The position numbers were made by a program, and so were the translations under genes. From Balaenoptera acutorostrata (taxonomy: Eukaryota; Chordata; Mammalia; Artiodactyla; Balaenopteridae), in NCBI RefSeq assembly GCF_949987535.1, contig NC_080069.1:37003269-37067268 (forward strand): a DNA stretch of 64,000 nucleotides, read 5' to 3'. The notes beneath the pieces are model-generated. The model did no database searches, was not told the DNA's origin, and was given only the letters and a program-made list of their open reading frames with translations. This document shows positions 9,890-23,509 of the stretch, one piece after another (position 1 is the first letter of the stretch; the number at the start of each line of letters is the position of its first letter).

Positions 9890-12800
9890 CTAATAGAGAA
9901 TTCATGACCTGTAAGATCTAAAGAAATGACCCCAAATGCAGGACAAAATGTCAAGTAGAGGGAAAGTACAAAAGAAAGGTTAAGAAAAATAGAGGCTAGA
10001 ATTGGATTTCCAGAAGTAATGAATAGAGAGAATGAGGAAAGAAAATTTTCTAAGTAATGATAGCTGAAATCCTCAGATTCAGGAAGCACAATGAATTGGG
10101 TGCAATATTAAAAATATATATATACCAGTAGTTGCACACATTGAAGTAAAATTACAGAAGAAAGTAACAGAGAGTCTTGAAAGCAGCCATTAGAAAAGAC
10201 AGATTACCTATAGAATAGAATGACAATTTAACTGATAACACTAGACTTCTCAATATTAGAAAGGAAGCCAGGAGACAATGGGATAGTAACTTCGAAGTGC
10301 AAAAAGAAAATAGCTGTCAACCTAGAACTTCATAGTCTGCTACACTATAGTGAGTGCAAAATAAGAATATTTTCAGACAAAATCAAAAGCATAAAACCAG
10401 TGGACTCTCACTACAAGATCTTTTTAAGGATTTTGAACTCAGAAAACAGATCTGAAATGTAAGAAGAATGATTAGCCAAAAAAAAATTAGCAAACAACCA
10501 TTAACTGTGTAAAACTATAGTAATGATGTAATTTAAATATATAAAAAATAAAGGAAAATTAAAATGCTGGACAAAAAACTTGAAAATATGATAACAGTGA
10601 AAGAATCTAAGGTGTTTAAGATGTTTCTGTTGGAAAAGAGGAGAGTAGAGATACTGATGATTTTTACTAAGTGAAATATTCACATTAAATGTCAGGGTAT
10701 ATGTAATGAAATATTAAAGGAACATATAAGTTCTTAATAAAAAAGTGGATTATTAAATTCAATCAATCCAATACAAAGCAGGAAAGGAGAAAAATAAAGC
10801 AAAAGCATGATTAATAGCTCAAAATAATAAAAATTGATCCATATATTTTAGTAAAAGCAATAAATGTATTTAAAAGGTTAATTTTCCTGGTAGAAGGTAC
10901 TTTCTGATTGGATAAAAATGAAATCCAGCTGTATGTCAGTTACAATACATGCTCTTAAAAAAGTAAAGGCAAGGCTGAAAGTAAAGTAAAAAGATATAAT
11001 AGAGAAATAGTGGAGGGAAAAGACAATTAGAATAGCTCAGAATATTAATATCCGACAATACAAGCTTTAATGTGAAAAGCCTTAAGGACAAAGAAACTAG
11101 CCACAGAAATTATAAAAGGCATAGTTTACCAAGGAGATAAAAAACGGATCTCTACTTATAACCACCTACCAATATTCTCAAATATATAAAAGTTGTCAGA
11201 ATTTCAAGGAGTAACTGGTAAGGCCATAAACATCGTAGAAATTTTTAATATTCTTCACAGTAATTGTCAGATTAAGAAGAAAGTAGAATCAAGCCACACA
11301 ATTAACTGTCTTGATCTAATGGACATATATAGAGTACTCTTCTATTATTAGAGAATAAACATCTTCACAAGCACATAGGGAACATTTATAAAAATTGACT
11401 ATAAACTATGTCATAAAACAAGGCTCAACAGCTTTCCAGCAGTCTGCTTCAGACAGATGAATTAAGTCCCATGAATCTAGTCCCATGAATTAAGTCAGAA
11501 ATCAATATTTCAAAAATGTTTTTAAAAGATGATATATTTGGAAATTTAAAAACACTTCTAAACTTATGGGTCAGAGAAAAAAATCATGATGGAAATTAGA
11601 TAATAAATATGTAATAATTAAAAGGAACAAGTTATAAGACTTCTTCAGCTGAGGCCCTAAAATGACAAACCTCACATTTAATGTAAGATAGTCTTCCATA
11701 TAAGATTTCCAAAGGAAGTCAACATAGATTTTATGATCCTAATTCCTCATCTACATTGAGTATATGAAAGTGTTGGATGGAAGGGATTAGAGGATGGGGA
11801 TGGGAGGTTAGAGGAAGAGAAGAAAATGTTTTTGATAGAGGTGTTGCAGAGCTAAGTTCCACACCTCAAGACAAGCAAAAGGAGCTTCAGAGGAATCACT
11901 TGGAATATTTAATATGCATCCCTTGGAATTTTTGGAACATGGTGGACTGTTTGACTCAAACCTTAAGAAACTGAAGGGCAAGTGCTGTGGCTGGCTAACT
12001 GCTCTGAAGTTGAGTAAGAAAGTTTAATGTGTTTGGGGAAATATAAAAAAAGCAGGAAAATGTAAAAAAAGAAGAAAGCTCCCAAATCAACAACTTTAAC
12101 TTTACAATTTAAGGAACTAGAAAAAGAACAAACAAAACCCAAAGCTAGCAGAAGGAAGGAAGTAATAAAAATTAGAGCAGAGACAAATGAAATAAAGAAT
12201 AGAAAAACAGTAGAGAAAATCAATGAAAACAAAAGTGATTTTTAGAAAAGACGAACAAAATTGACAGACCATTAGCTAGATGGACTAAGAAAAAAGAAGA
12301 CTCAAATTACTAAAATCAGAAATAAAAGTAGGGACATTACTAGAAATCTTACAGACATAAAAAGGATTATGAGAGTACAATGAACAATGGTATGCCAAAA
12401 AAATTGAATAACCCAGATGAAATGGACAAATTTCCCAGAAACATAAAACTAACCAAAACTAAATCACAAAGCAATAGAAAATCTGAGTATACCTATAACC
12501 AGTAAGGAGATTGAATCAGTAATCAAAAATCTGCCAACAGAGAGAAGTTCTGGACCTGAGGGTTTCACTTGTGAATTTTGTCAAACATTTAAAGAGGAAC
12601 TAATACTAATACTTCTCAAATTTTTATAAAAAATTAAAGAGGAGGGAACACTTCCTGGTTTATTCTATGAGGCCAGCATAACCTAATACCAAAGTCAGGT
12701 AAGACATTACAAGAAAAGAAAACTACAGGCCAAATCCCTATGAACACTGATGCAGAAATCAACAAAATACTAGCAAACAGAATTCAGCAGCATGATGAGT

Positions 12801-14870
12801 AGAATTTATTCCTGGAATGCAAAGGTGGTTCAACATATAAAATTTGATCAATGCAATATGCACATGAATAAAATGAAGGATAAAAACCCACATAATCAAC
12901 TCAATGAATGCAGAAAATTATTTGACATCCTTTCATGATAAAAACACTCAACAAACTAAGGATAGAAGGAAAGTACTTCAACATAATAAATCCCATTTAT
13001 GGGAAGCCTACAGTTAACAACACATTCAATGGTGAAAGACTGAACACTTTTCCTCTAAGATTAAGAACAAGGCAAGGATGCCCATTTTCACCATCTCTAT
13101 TCAACATAGTATTGGAAGTTCTAGTCAGAGTAATTAGGCAAGAAAAAGAAATACAAAGCATTCAACTTGGAAAGAAAGAAGTAAAATTATCTGTTTGCAG
13201 ATGATATTATGTATAAAAAAAGATTACACACATACCCATACAAAAGCTGTTAGAATAAATTAATTCAGCAAAATAGCAGAATACAAAGTCACTAAGTAAA
13301 AATCAGTTGTATTTCCATACACAAACAATAAATAATCTGAAAGGGAAATTATAAAACATTTCCACTTACAATTGTATCAAAACTAAAAAAGTACTTAGGA
13401 ATTAACCAAAGAGATGAAAGACTTATACACTGAAAACTACAGAACATTCCTGAAAAAAATTAAAGAAGAAAAAAATAAATGGAAACACATCCCAAGTTCA
13501 TGGATTAGAAAACTTAATATTGTTAAGATTTAGTACTACCCAAAGCAATCTACAGATTCAGTGTAACCCTTATAAGAGTCCCAATGATTTTTTTTGCAGA
13601 AATAGATAAACCCATCCTAAAATTCAGATGAAATCTCAAGCACCCAGAGTATCCAAAAATAATCTGGAAAAAGGAGAAGAAACCTGGAGGACTCACACTT
13701 CCTGATTTCAAAACTTATTACAAAGCTATGGTAATCAAAACTGTTTTGTACTGGCACAAAGACAGACATAGATCAATGGAATAGAATAGAGAGCCCAGAA
13801 ATAAACCCTCACATACACAGTCAAATGATTTTCAACAAGAGTGCCAAGACCATTCAATGGGGAAAAGACAGTCTTTTCAACAAACGGTGCTGGGAAACTG
13901 GATATTCACATGCAAAGAATGAAGTTGGACCCTTACCAAACACCAAAATGGATCAAGGACCCAAATGTAATACCTAATATAAAAAAATTCTTCGAAGAAA
14001 ACAGAACAAAACGTCACAACATTGGACTTGGCAGTAATTTCTTGGATATGAAAGAGGTATGAATGGCCAATAAGCACATAAAAAAGATGCTCAACATCAC
14101 TAATCATTAGGGAAATGCAAATCAAAACTAAAATAGGTACCACATCACAACTATTAGGAACACTTATATCAAAAAAATAACTTGTTGGAGAGGATGTGGA
14201 GAAATGTCACCCTTGAGCACTGTTGGTGGGAGTGTAAAATGATACAGACACTGTGGAAAACAGTATGACAGTTCCTCAGAAAACTTAAAATGGAATTACT
14301 TTACCATTTGATCCAGCAATTCCACTTCTGGGTATATACCCAAAAGAATCGAGAGTAGGGTCTCAAAGAGATATTTGTACACCCAAGTTCACGGCAGCAG
14401 AGTGGACAATAGCTGAAATGTGGAAGCAGTTCAAGTGTCCATTGATCAATGAATGGATAAGCAAAATGTGGTATATACAAATAATGAAATATTACTCCAC
14501 CTTAAAAAAGAAGGAAATTCTGCAATATGCTACAACATTGATGCACCTTGAGGACATTATGCTAAGTGAAATAAGACAGTTACAAAAAGACAAATACTAT
14601 ATGATTCCACTTATATGAGGTACTTAGTGTAGTCAAAATCATAAAGACAGAAAGTGTTAATGATGGTTGCCAGGGGCTGGGTGGAGGGGAGAATGGGGCG
14701 TTATTGTTTAATAGATAGAGTTTCAGTTTTATAAGATGAAAAGAGTTATGGGGATGGATAGTGGTGATGCTTGCACAACAATGGAAATGTATTTAATACC
14801 ACTGAACTGTACACTTTAAATGGTTAAGATGATAAATTTTATGTGTATTTTACCACATTAAGATAAAAAA
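9890..14870 (+). pseudogene. Old L1 (L1M-type), sense, decayed and interrupted
   Basis: The element can be followed in order. The ORF1 3' part is at about 10230-10480. Endonuclease-region remnants lie at about 11040-11640. The reverse-transcriptase region is at 12460-13220, where a fragment at 12935-13204 keeps the '[20 protein letters not shown]' block. The C-terminal region lies at 13840-14620, and the 3' UTR ends 'taccacattaagataaaa' at about 14865. ORF1 RNA-binding protein and the ORF2 endonuclease/reverse transcriptase would have driven target-primed integration. Every frame is broken by many stops and indels, so only fragments under 100 codons remain. A non-L1 segment (11640-12050) interrupts it. 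The family assignment rests on motifs and 3' UTR style; subfamily is uncertain. Confidence 0.8.
11640..12050. other. Unidentified ~410-bp segment inside the old L1
   Basis: L1-like sequence is legible before about 11640 and resumes at about 12060 ('ctcccaaatcaacaacttta'). The interval between is more G-rich ('ggatggggatgggaggttag') and does not read as L1. An open frame of 65 codons at 11777-11974 has no family I recognise. It could be a later insertion, a fossil repeat or a retroposed gene fragment. No clear target duplication was found. Confidence 0.4.
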
Positions 14871-14874
14871 ACTA

Positions 14875-15520
14875 TTATTCAAAGACTATGAGAATTCACA
14901 TAAAAATAAGAATATGCAGATAATATTTTAAAATAAGAGAATTCAAGTACAAGTGCAGTTTATAAAAATCAACTGCATTCCTATACACTAGCAACACAAA
15001 ATAGGAAACATAATTTTTAAAATATACTATTTATAGTATCAACTAAAAATATATAAGAACAGTTAATAATTATCTTTTAAAATGTATACAAGATAGTTGT
15101 AGAAGGAATAATAAACTTTATTGGAAACATACATGAAAAAGATACACTATGTTCATGGTATAGAAATTTAATATGATAAAGATGTCAGCTTTCTCCAAAA
15201 TTAATCTATAGATTCAATGAAATTCACTATCAAATTACTGGCAGAGCATTTTCCTGTGGACCTTGACAAGGGGATTATAAAGAAGAAGTATAAAGTGCCA
15301 AGAATATCAAGACAGTTTTGACAAGATACCAAAAGGAAAGGAGGAACAGTTCAATAAGTAATTGTTCAAAACTGGAACAATTGAGTTTTCACAGGGGAGA
15401 GAAGTGGAGTTGAATTTGTTTCCAACATTATACATAAAATTAAATTAAATTCCAAGTAAATGAAAAACCAAATGTAAAATGAAAAACTTTAAAATTTTTA
15501 GGAAGTTTAAAATTTAGAAA
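14875..15520 (+). pseudogene. Old L1 ORF2 fragment, sense
   Basis: 'ctgcattcctatacactagc', 'aagatacactatgttcatgg', 'aatctatagattcaatgaaa' and a 'ggaacagttcaa...' section follow the order of the ORF2 region after the reverse-transcriptase core. Divergence is greater than in the preceding element and there is no usable reading frame. It is a separate, older fragment. Confidence 0.6.
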
Positions 15521-17494
15521 GAAAGAAAAAAAAAAACCCACCAACCCAACAAATTCTTTTCACATATTCAAAATTTCTGGTCAGCCCAGCACAGCTATCA
15601 AACACCAAATGAGTGGTAAAGTAATAGAATGATAAACAAAGTGGTATAATTATGCCATTTGTACGACTATGTACAAGGCAGTTGCCTTACTAGACATGCC
15701 TTTATTCTAACTCTTCAGACAACTAGAACAGTATTTTATTGTTTACATGTCAAAATGTGCATATTAATGATGCATATATAGTTATGTTTGAAGTATTTCT
15801 TTTAGCATACTTTTATTTAACATAAAATTTTAATTATATCATATATGATTAGCTTATTCTGAAAACAATCAGCATAAAACTAGTATATCCATGTAAGAAC
15901 ATGCTATTCAACTTTATCGTTATAAAAACAAAATAAGTTGTTTAAAACTTAAATGTAAATTGATAGGCTAGTATTGCTTTAAATAAATACAACAATTACA
16001 GGCTTAATTGCAATGATATTGCAAAACTAACTTTTAAAAACTAAATTGAAAATTGAATACAATTTTAGATAAAATATTGAAAAACAATACTTGGACTTAA
16101 CCCATATGTTCCTTCCCTCCTATTTATCCAAAAGTGTAGTAGCATAAAAAATTAACTGATATAAGTATCTTAGAAAGACTTTTTTCCCAACTAAAAAAAT
16201 ACTAATGAAGATGTATTTTTCCAAGGAATTAAGTAAACTCCAAAACTTCATTACCTATTCATAATGTGATTCTCTTTTCCACAAAAGATTCTAGTTAAAG
16301 TAACGGGAATTACATTTAAATAACAGTTAGATAATGCAAAAAATGTAGATTTGCCTTTGCTAAGCAGGATAGAAACATTAAATATCTGAATCACATTAAA
16401 AATTTTAGGGTGAAAGATGTTCTCAATCCTTACCATGTGCTCCCCAAATGGTTTTCAGATTACATGATCTGTAGTGTCCATTTTAAGTCTAAAATTCTGT
16501 GTAACTTCTGTTAAAGGTAACTTTTCCTCAAGTTATTTTAGCCCACATGGCCTCATTGTTGGTGACTTTACCTGCATTTTCATTGCTTAAATTCTTCAAA
16601 CAAGGCAACTGTTTCAAAAGGGAAGATATATAGACATGGTTTAAAATGTTAAAGTTCAAATTTTAAAGTATACCTATATACTTTGTAAAGATGGTTGCCA
16701 AAGTTTTAATTTTCAAATATGTTCCCAAATGGAATGATACCTTAGGAACCATGAAACAACAGTAAAAGGGAATTCTGTGGTCATTACAGGATGTACAGAC
16801 TTGAATAGAGGTTTATTCTGAAAGCAAATATTTTATTATACTTCCTTTATGAGAATCATTTTTACCACCTTGCTCTACATTCATCAATATATTCTAATGA
16901 AATAGCATGGGCTAGGAATAACTTGAGGAACTAGTTTAGACAGGGAAATATGAAAAGTATGTAAAAGTTAAATGAGTTTATTTTTAAACTGATTACTATT
17001 ATTTAAAATATAAGGCAACTCTGCTCTCCAATTTATGCATATATTATTTGACATACTGGTTGAAATATCCCATACCACTTTTGCACAGTAGCAATGCAAA
17101 ATCCAAATAATTCATATTTTCAAGTCTGTTAAAACCTTCTCAAATTTCTGTAATTCATTCAAGTTCTGTAGAAAAACATAGGCTTTATTTTTTTTTACTG
17201 TTAGTTATTTATACAGTTCAGTGTTACAGATTCTAAATATCTAAAAACCTGCAAGAATTCCACCATCCAAAGCATATTCTTAAGATCTTTTTGCATTTAC
17301 CACTGTTGTCACAATAATGTCTTTTGTGGCTGTGAATTATCATTAGACTTTCTATATTCACAACCATGAGAATACCTGTCTTTTCTTTTTCTATCAACCT
17401 TTTTATTACTTTTCTTCAGGAAAGATTGTATCTGTTTCTAAATCTGTGACAACTTTCAAATGTATAGGACTGTTAAAAGTGGACATTACTGATA
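15521..17494. other. Unique-looking AT-rich sequence, no gene recognised
   Basis: About 2 kb without a repeat that I can name and without a convincing exon. It could contain untranslated or regulatory sequence, but nothing in it shows this directly. Confidence 0.4.
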
Positions 17495-17504
17495 TTATTT
17501 TATT

Positions 17505-17862
17505 TTTATTTATTTATTTTTTAACATCTTTATTGGAGTATAATTGCTTTACAATGCTGTGTTAGTTTCTGCTTTATAACAAAGTGAATCAGCTATACGT
17601 ATAGATATATCCCCATATCCCCTCCCTCTTGTGCCTCCCTCCCACACTCCCTATCCCACCCCTCTAGGTGGTCACAAAGCACCGAGCTGATCTCCCTGTG
17701 CTATGCGGCTGCTTCCCACTAGCTATCTATTTTACATTTGGTAGTGTATATATGTCAGTGCCACTCTCTCACTTTGTCCCAGCTTACCCTTTCCCCTCCC
17801 CGTGTCTTCAAGTCCATTCTCTATGTCTGCATCTGACTGCTGTTATTTTAGATGGTAGTTAA
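17505..17862 (-). mobile_element. Young L1 3' end, antisense, 5'-truncated
   Basis: It reads 'aacatctttattggagtata' at the left (the poly-A end) and continues through 'ccacccctctaggtggtcac' and 'gctgcttcccactagctatc'. This is the reverse complement of the 3' UTR of the plus-strand full-length L1 at 46861-54189. The T-rich left edge is the tail. A short 'ttatttta' on each side may be the remains of a target duplication, but it is too simple to rely on. Confidence 0.9.
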
Positions 17863-18029
17863 GAGAAGCAGAGAATACGATGGTGGGGGCTCACACATGG
17901 TCGTTATCATTAGAAAAAAATCATACCACTAAGCATAATAAGCTTAGAACCATAACAAAGATGATTTAAGAAAGAATGTCCCCCATTCTCTCTTCCATTC
18001 TGTCTTTTTTTTAACTTAGCATTCATTGA

Positions 18030-18300
18030 TGTAAGTGGATATTCGTTTTTTATTTATTGAGATGTAATTGACATACAACGTTATATTAGTTTCATGTGTA
18101 TGACAAAATAAATCGATATTTGTTCATATTCAGAAACAATCACCACAGTAAGTCCAGATAACATCCATCACCATATAAAGTTACAAAATTTTTTTCTTGT
18201 GATAAGAACTTTTAAGGTCTATTCTCTTAGCAACTTCTAAATATATACAATGGTATTATCAACTATAGCTACCATGCTGTACATTAAATCCTAAGTGGAT
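18030..18300 (-). mobile_element. Old L1 3' UTR, antisense
   Basis: 'ttattgagatgtaattgaca', 'acatccatcaccatataaag', 'tttttttcttgtgataagaac' and 'ctatagctaccatgctgtac' make up a common L1 3' UTR in reverse orientation. A related stretch appears at 35775-35906. Confidence 0.65.
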
Positions 18301-18809
18301 ATTCTTGAGGGAAAAAAAGAAAACTACCACTTCTTTCCATTTTTAAGTATTTAAGTTATTATAGTGGTACATATCACTAGTCTAAAGAAGTGCAGTACAA
18401 ATCTTGTCATATACAGTATTCCTTCAAAAACAGGTTGTCCCTCCAAGTTGGTCACAGTTTAGTAGGAGAGGAAGGGCTGTAGACCAAGTACAGTGTGATA
18501 AGTGACATGTACAAAGGGCTGCTGCATTTATGACTGAGACTTCTATCTTTCAGGCTCCATATTTGTGTAGAAGCCAATGATAATTTGCATGATCCTTTTC
18601 CTGACTATGTATTTCTTATATTTCATATAATCCATAGATCATTTAATGGAACTAATTCAGTTTACTGTTAAATTCTATTAAATGTCTATTTCTCACATTT
18701 CTGCCATAAAAATTCCCTAGCTATTGAGATAAATTACAGAAGAAATATTAATAAATTTTATAGAATCTTAGGAAAATTGGCAGTTCCCTTAGTATCTATT
18801 CATTTAGTC

Positions 18810-18950
18810 TTTCATTCATTCAACAAATGTTTATTTAGCACACCTGTCATATGCCAGGAACCCTGCTTGGCACTGAAGATAAAGCCATGAACCAGAAAGA
18901 CATGACCCCTGCCCTCATAAAACTCAAAGTCAATAACATGCCCAAAATTA
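18810..18950 (-). mobile_element. LINE L2 3' end, antisense
   Basis: 'ttcattcattcaacaaatgt', 'atgccaggaaccctgcttgg' and 'tgcccteataaaactcaaag'-like text (cctcataaaactcaaag in the sequence) give the reverse complement of the L2 3' terminus. Confidence 0.7.
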
Positions 18951-19289
18951 ATACTTTAAAACATGGAGATTACATAGACTCTCACACAGTTAAATAAGAC
19001 AGATTGCTGTTATTTGGATCGTTTTCATACTTTGCCTCACTTCAGTAAAATTTAAGAATATCAAAAATAAAGAAAAACTTCCAGAGTGAAAGAGCAGATC
19101 ACTCACATATGACCAGGCAATATACTCATTTTAGACATTTCAAAAACTTTTGTAAAAAGATAACTGAGTTATACGTTTTTAGTATTGTAGGGGAGACAAA
19201 TTTCTGATGCTAGAATTTTGCACTTATCCAGATCATCATTTAAATATGAGAGTACAATAAAAAATCATCTCAGCCATTTAAGGCCTCAG

Positions 19290-22060
19290 AAACATTGCCA
19301 CACACAGACTGTATTAAAAAAAAAAAAAAAGCTCTTTGCTATAATAATAGCAGAGGACTTTAATAGCCCACGTTCAATAATGGATAGAAGAACTAGACAG
19401 AAGATCAGTAAAGAAAGCATGGACTTGAATAACGCTATAGACAAATTGGACCTAACAGACATATACAGAACTCTCCTTACAGCATAATATACATTTTTCT
19501 GAAATGCATAAGGAGCATTCTCCAGGATAGACCATATGTTAAGGCCACAAAACAGTCTTAATAAAGTTTAAACGACTGAAAACATACCAAGTGTCTTTTC
19601 TAATCACAGTGGAATGAAACTAGAAATCAACTGTACAAGGTAAACTAGAAAATTCATAAATATATAAATATTAAACAACACACCAATATGTCAAAGAAGA
19701 AATCACAAGGGAAATTAAAAATATCTTGAGAAAAATAAAAATGAAACCACAGCATATTTAAACTTATGTGATGCAGCAAAAGTAATGCCAAGTGGAAAGT
19801 TTATAATTGTAAAGACTTACATTAGAGAATATAGGTCTCAAATCAACAATCTAACTTTACAACTTAAGGAACTAGAAAAAGAAGGACAAACAAATCCAAA
19901 GCCAGCAACAGGAAATAAAGATTAGAGCAAAAATAAACAGAGAATATAAAAATGATAGAGAAAATGAAACCAAGAGTTCTTCAAAAAGATCAACAAAAAT
20001 GACAAACCTTTAGTTATATTGACCAAGAAAAAGAGAGAATACTGAAATAACTAAAATCAGAAATAAGAAAGGGGGCATTACTATTGATTTATAGAAATAA
20101 ATAGAATTATAAAAGTGTATCAATAATTGTACACCAACAAATTGGATAACCTAGATGGAATGGACAAATTCATAGAAACATACAACCTAGCAAGACTGAA
20201 TCATGAAGAAGTAGAACATCTGAATAGACCTATAACCAGTAAGGAGATTGAATCAAAATGTCAATAAACAAAAGTCTGGACAAGATGGCTTCACTGGTGA
20301 ATTCTACCAAATATTTAAAGAAGAATTAAATCCTTCTGAAATACTTCCAAAAATGTGAAGAGAAAGGAACACTTCCTAGCTCATTTTAGGCCTGCATTAT
20401 CCTGATATCAAACTCAGACAAGAAAACTACCAACATTATTCCTTATGAATATGAATGTGAAAGTCCTCAACCAAATATTAGCAAAAAGAAATCAGCAGCA
20501 TAGTAAAATGATTATACACCATGACTAAGTGGGATTTATTCCTGGAATTCAAGGATGGTTCAACATACAAAAATCAATCAATGTAATACACCACGTTAAG
20601 AGAATGAAAGACAGACCAAAAAAACAAAATGAAACGTGATTATCTCAGTTGATTCAGAGAAAACATTTGACAAAATTCAACACACTTTCATGATAAAAAC
20701 ACTCAATAAACTAGGGATAGAAGGAAATTACTTCAGCATAATAAAGCCTATTTATGGAAAACCCACAGCTAACATCATACTCAATGATGGAAGCCTGAAC
20801 ATTTTTCCTCTAAGATCAGGAACAAGGCTAAGATGCCTGCTTTCACCACTTCTATTCAACATAGTTCTGGAAGTCTTATTAGAGCAATAAGGCAAGAAAA
20901 AGAAATAAAAGGCATCCAAACTGGAAAAGAAGAAGTAAAATTATCTCTGTTTGCAGATGATATGATCTTGTATGTAAAAAACCCTAACGACTACACACAC
21001 ATAAGCTGTTAGAACTAATAAATGAATTCAGTGAAGTAGCAAGATACAAGTCAACATGCAAAAATCAGTTGCATTTCCACACACTAGCAAGGAACAATCT
21101 GAAAACAGTCCATTTCAAAAATGGGCAAAGGACCTGAATAGATGTTTCTCCAAAGACAATATGTGAATGGCCAATAATCACATGAAAAGATGCTCAATGT
21201 CACACATCATAGGGAAATGCAAGTCAAAATCTCACTTTACACCCATTAGGATGGCTATTGTAAACAAAAAACAGGCAAAAAAAAAAAAAAAACCCACACA
21301 GAAAGCATCAAGTGTTAGTGAGAATGTGAAGAATTTGGAACCCTTGTGCATCAGTAGGAAGAATGTTGATGTAAAATGGTGCAGCTGCTATGTAAAACGG
21401 TATGTCAGTTACTCAAAAAGTTAAACTTAGAATTATCATATGATTATAGAATTAGCATAGATCCAGCAATTCTACTTCCAGTTATACACCCAAAATAATT
21501 GAAAGCAAGGACTTGAACAGAGATTTGTACACTCATGTTCATAGTGACATTATTCAAATACTGAAAGATGGAAGCCACCCAAGTGTCCATCAATGGATAA
21601 ACAAAATGTGGTATATACATACAATTGAATATCATTCAGCCTTAAAAAGGAAGGAAATTCTGACACATGCTACAACATGGATGAACTTTGAAGACATTAT
21701 GCTAAGCGAAATAAGCCAAACACAAAAGGACAAATACTATATGATTTCACTCATATGAGGTACCTAGAGTAGCCAAATCCATAAAGACAGAAAGTAGAAT
21801 GGCCATTGCCAGGGGTTAGAGAGAGGAGGGAATGGAGACTTACTTTTAATGGGTACAGAGTTTCTGTTTGGGAAGATGAAACAAGTTCCTGAGACAGAGA
21901 GTTGTGATGGTTGCACAACAATGTGAGTGTACTTACACTACTGCACTGTACACTTAAAAATGGTTACAATGGTAAGTTTTATGTTATGTGTATTCTACCA
22001 CAATTTAAAATAGTTAAAACTGTAATTTTATGCCTTGTATATTTTACCACAATTAAAAAA
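19290..22060 (+). pseudogene. Old L1 ORF2 and 3' UTR, sense, internally deleted
   Basis: It begins in the endonuclease domain ('gcagaggactttaatagccc', a GDFN-like block) and passes the SDH-like region at about 19590. A reverse-transcriptase fragment lies at 20636-20890 with 'TPTANIILN'-type and '[10 protein letters not shown]' blocks, and the catalytic FADDM codons follow near 20955. At about 21105 the text jumps from 'acaatctgaaaac' to 'agtccatttcaaaaatgggc', which skips most of the region after the reverse-transcriptase core. The C-terminal domain remains as a fragment at 21513-21758. The 3' end is partly repeated: two 'taccacaatt' ends lie about 50 bp apart (near 22000 and 22050). All frames are disrupted. 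Confidence 0.8.
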
Positions 22061-22099
22061 TACATGAAAACTTCTAGAAGAACTCTAATAAGAGAAATA

Positions 22100-23375
22100 A
22101 ATTCAGTATGATATTATAGAAATAGGGGAAGAAAGAGTGGGCAAAAAACTTTTAAAAATTATTATTGTCTAAAAGTGTAAGGACAAAAAATAAAGAATAA
22201 TAAGGGGAAAATGACAGAAAATGGAGAAAAACACATTTACAACTGAATTTCCAAAACTGAAATTCTAGATGATGTGAACCAAAACACTTCAGGGAGAAAC
22301 TAAAAAGAGATGAGAGAATTCTAAATCATTTGTATTGTTTGAGGAAAGATATTGATAAACTTGGGAAATAGAAAAATATGAAAAAGTGTAACAATCAGTC
22401 TTAATAAGTTAGGGATAACCCATTAAAAGAATAAAACTGGAATGTAAATCTCAATTTTTGATATTTAAAGAAATTTGATATTTGAACAAATTTTTATCCA
22501 TGTGAAAGAAAGAATAGGAAGAAGAAAAATAAGCAGCATAGCAAAGGGAAATATGAAATGCAGAAATAAATCTGATATAACAGTAATTACAGTAAATGTA
22601 AATGTTACTCATTGGATAACAAAACAATATACTAAATGCAAAAATAAGAGATTTAAAACAAAAAGATACAGAAAGATGGAAATTTAAATCATTAATAAAA
22701 CATACTAAAATATAAAAACAGTAAAAAGGGCTAGAGTACCAATCTTAATATCTATCAAAAGAGAATTCAAGGCAAAATATTATAAAAGCCAAAGAGCAGT
22801 ATTATATATGGATATTATAACAGCTTAAGAAAGTAAAACAAATCAGGAGGTTCAGCAAAGATGCTGGGTACGAGATCAGTTTTTAAAAGTCAGTTAACAT
22901 TTCTCTATACCAGCAATGATCATCTAGAACAGGGGTCCCCAACCCCCAGGCCGTGGACCAGTATCGTTACTTGGCCTGTTAGGACCCAGGCTGCACTGCA
23001 GGAGGTGAGTGGCAGGCAAGCGAGCAAAGCTTCATCTGCTGCTCCTCATCGCTCCCCATGGCTCGCATTACCACCTGAACCATCCCCACCCCCCATAGAA
23101 AAACTGTCTTCCACGAAACCAGTCCCTAGTGCCAGAAAGTTTGGGGATCGCTGATCTAGAAAACACAATAGGTAATACAGAGCAGTAGAAAAACTATGAA
23201 GTGCCTAGTAATAAACTTTTAAAATTATATGCAAGACATCTATGGAGAAAGTTTTAAAACCCAATTACAGGACATAAAGATCTAAATAATTAGAGAAATA
23301 GATTATCCTCATGGATAAGATAATTTAACATTCTGAAATATATTGAATATATTAAACGCCTGTATTCATGGGATC
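22100..23375 (+). pseudogene. Very old L1 ORF2 remnants, sense, split by a DNA transposon
   Basis: A start resembling L1 ORF2 ('ataacagtaattacagtaaa') occurs near 22575. It is followed by endonuclease-like 'ctagagtaccaatcttaata' near 22731. After a jump, the region past the reverse-transcriptase core ('tgcaagacatctatggagaa') lies at 23230-23330. The MER1-type element at 22930-23153 interrupts it. No frame longer than about 70 codons survives. The identification is by motif order and is less secure than for the younger copies. Confidence 0.55.
22922..23161 (+). mobile_element. MER1-type hAT-Charlie transposon with intact 8-bp TSD
   Basis: The element proper is 22930-23153. It begins 'caggggtccccaaccccca' and ends 'agtttggggatcgctg', the terminal inverted repeats of MER1. 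Interior phrases 'gcaggaggtgagtggcagg' and 'ctgtcttccacgaaacc' agree. The 8-bp duplication atctagaa flanks it perfectly (22922-22929 and 23154-23161), as expected for hAT transposase. It has no coding capacity and would have been mobilised by a Charlie transposase in trans. Confidence 0.92.
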
Positions 23376-23509
23376 ATTTTAAAGAATATTCCACTTGTAG
23401 CAAGTGAGGACATAGGCAGTCTAGGGTTCTTATGGTCATTTTTTTCTAGTCTAGTCTTTTAAAATAAATGTTTATTAAGGAATTTGTCTTTAAGTTCTTT
23501 GTATTTGCA

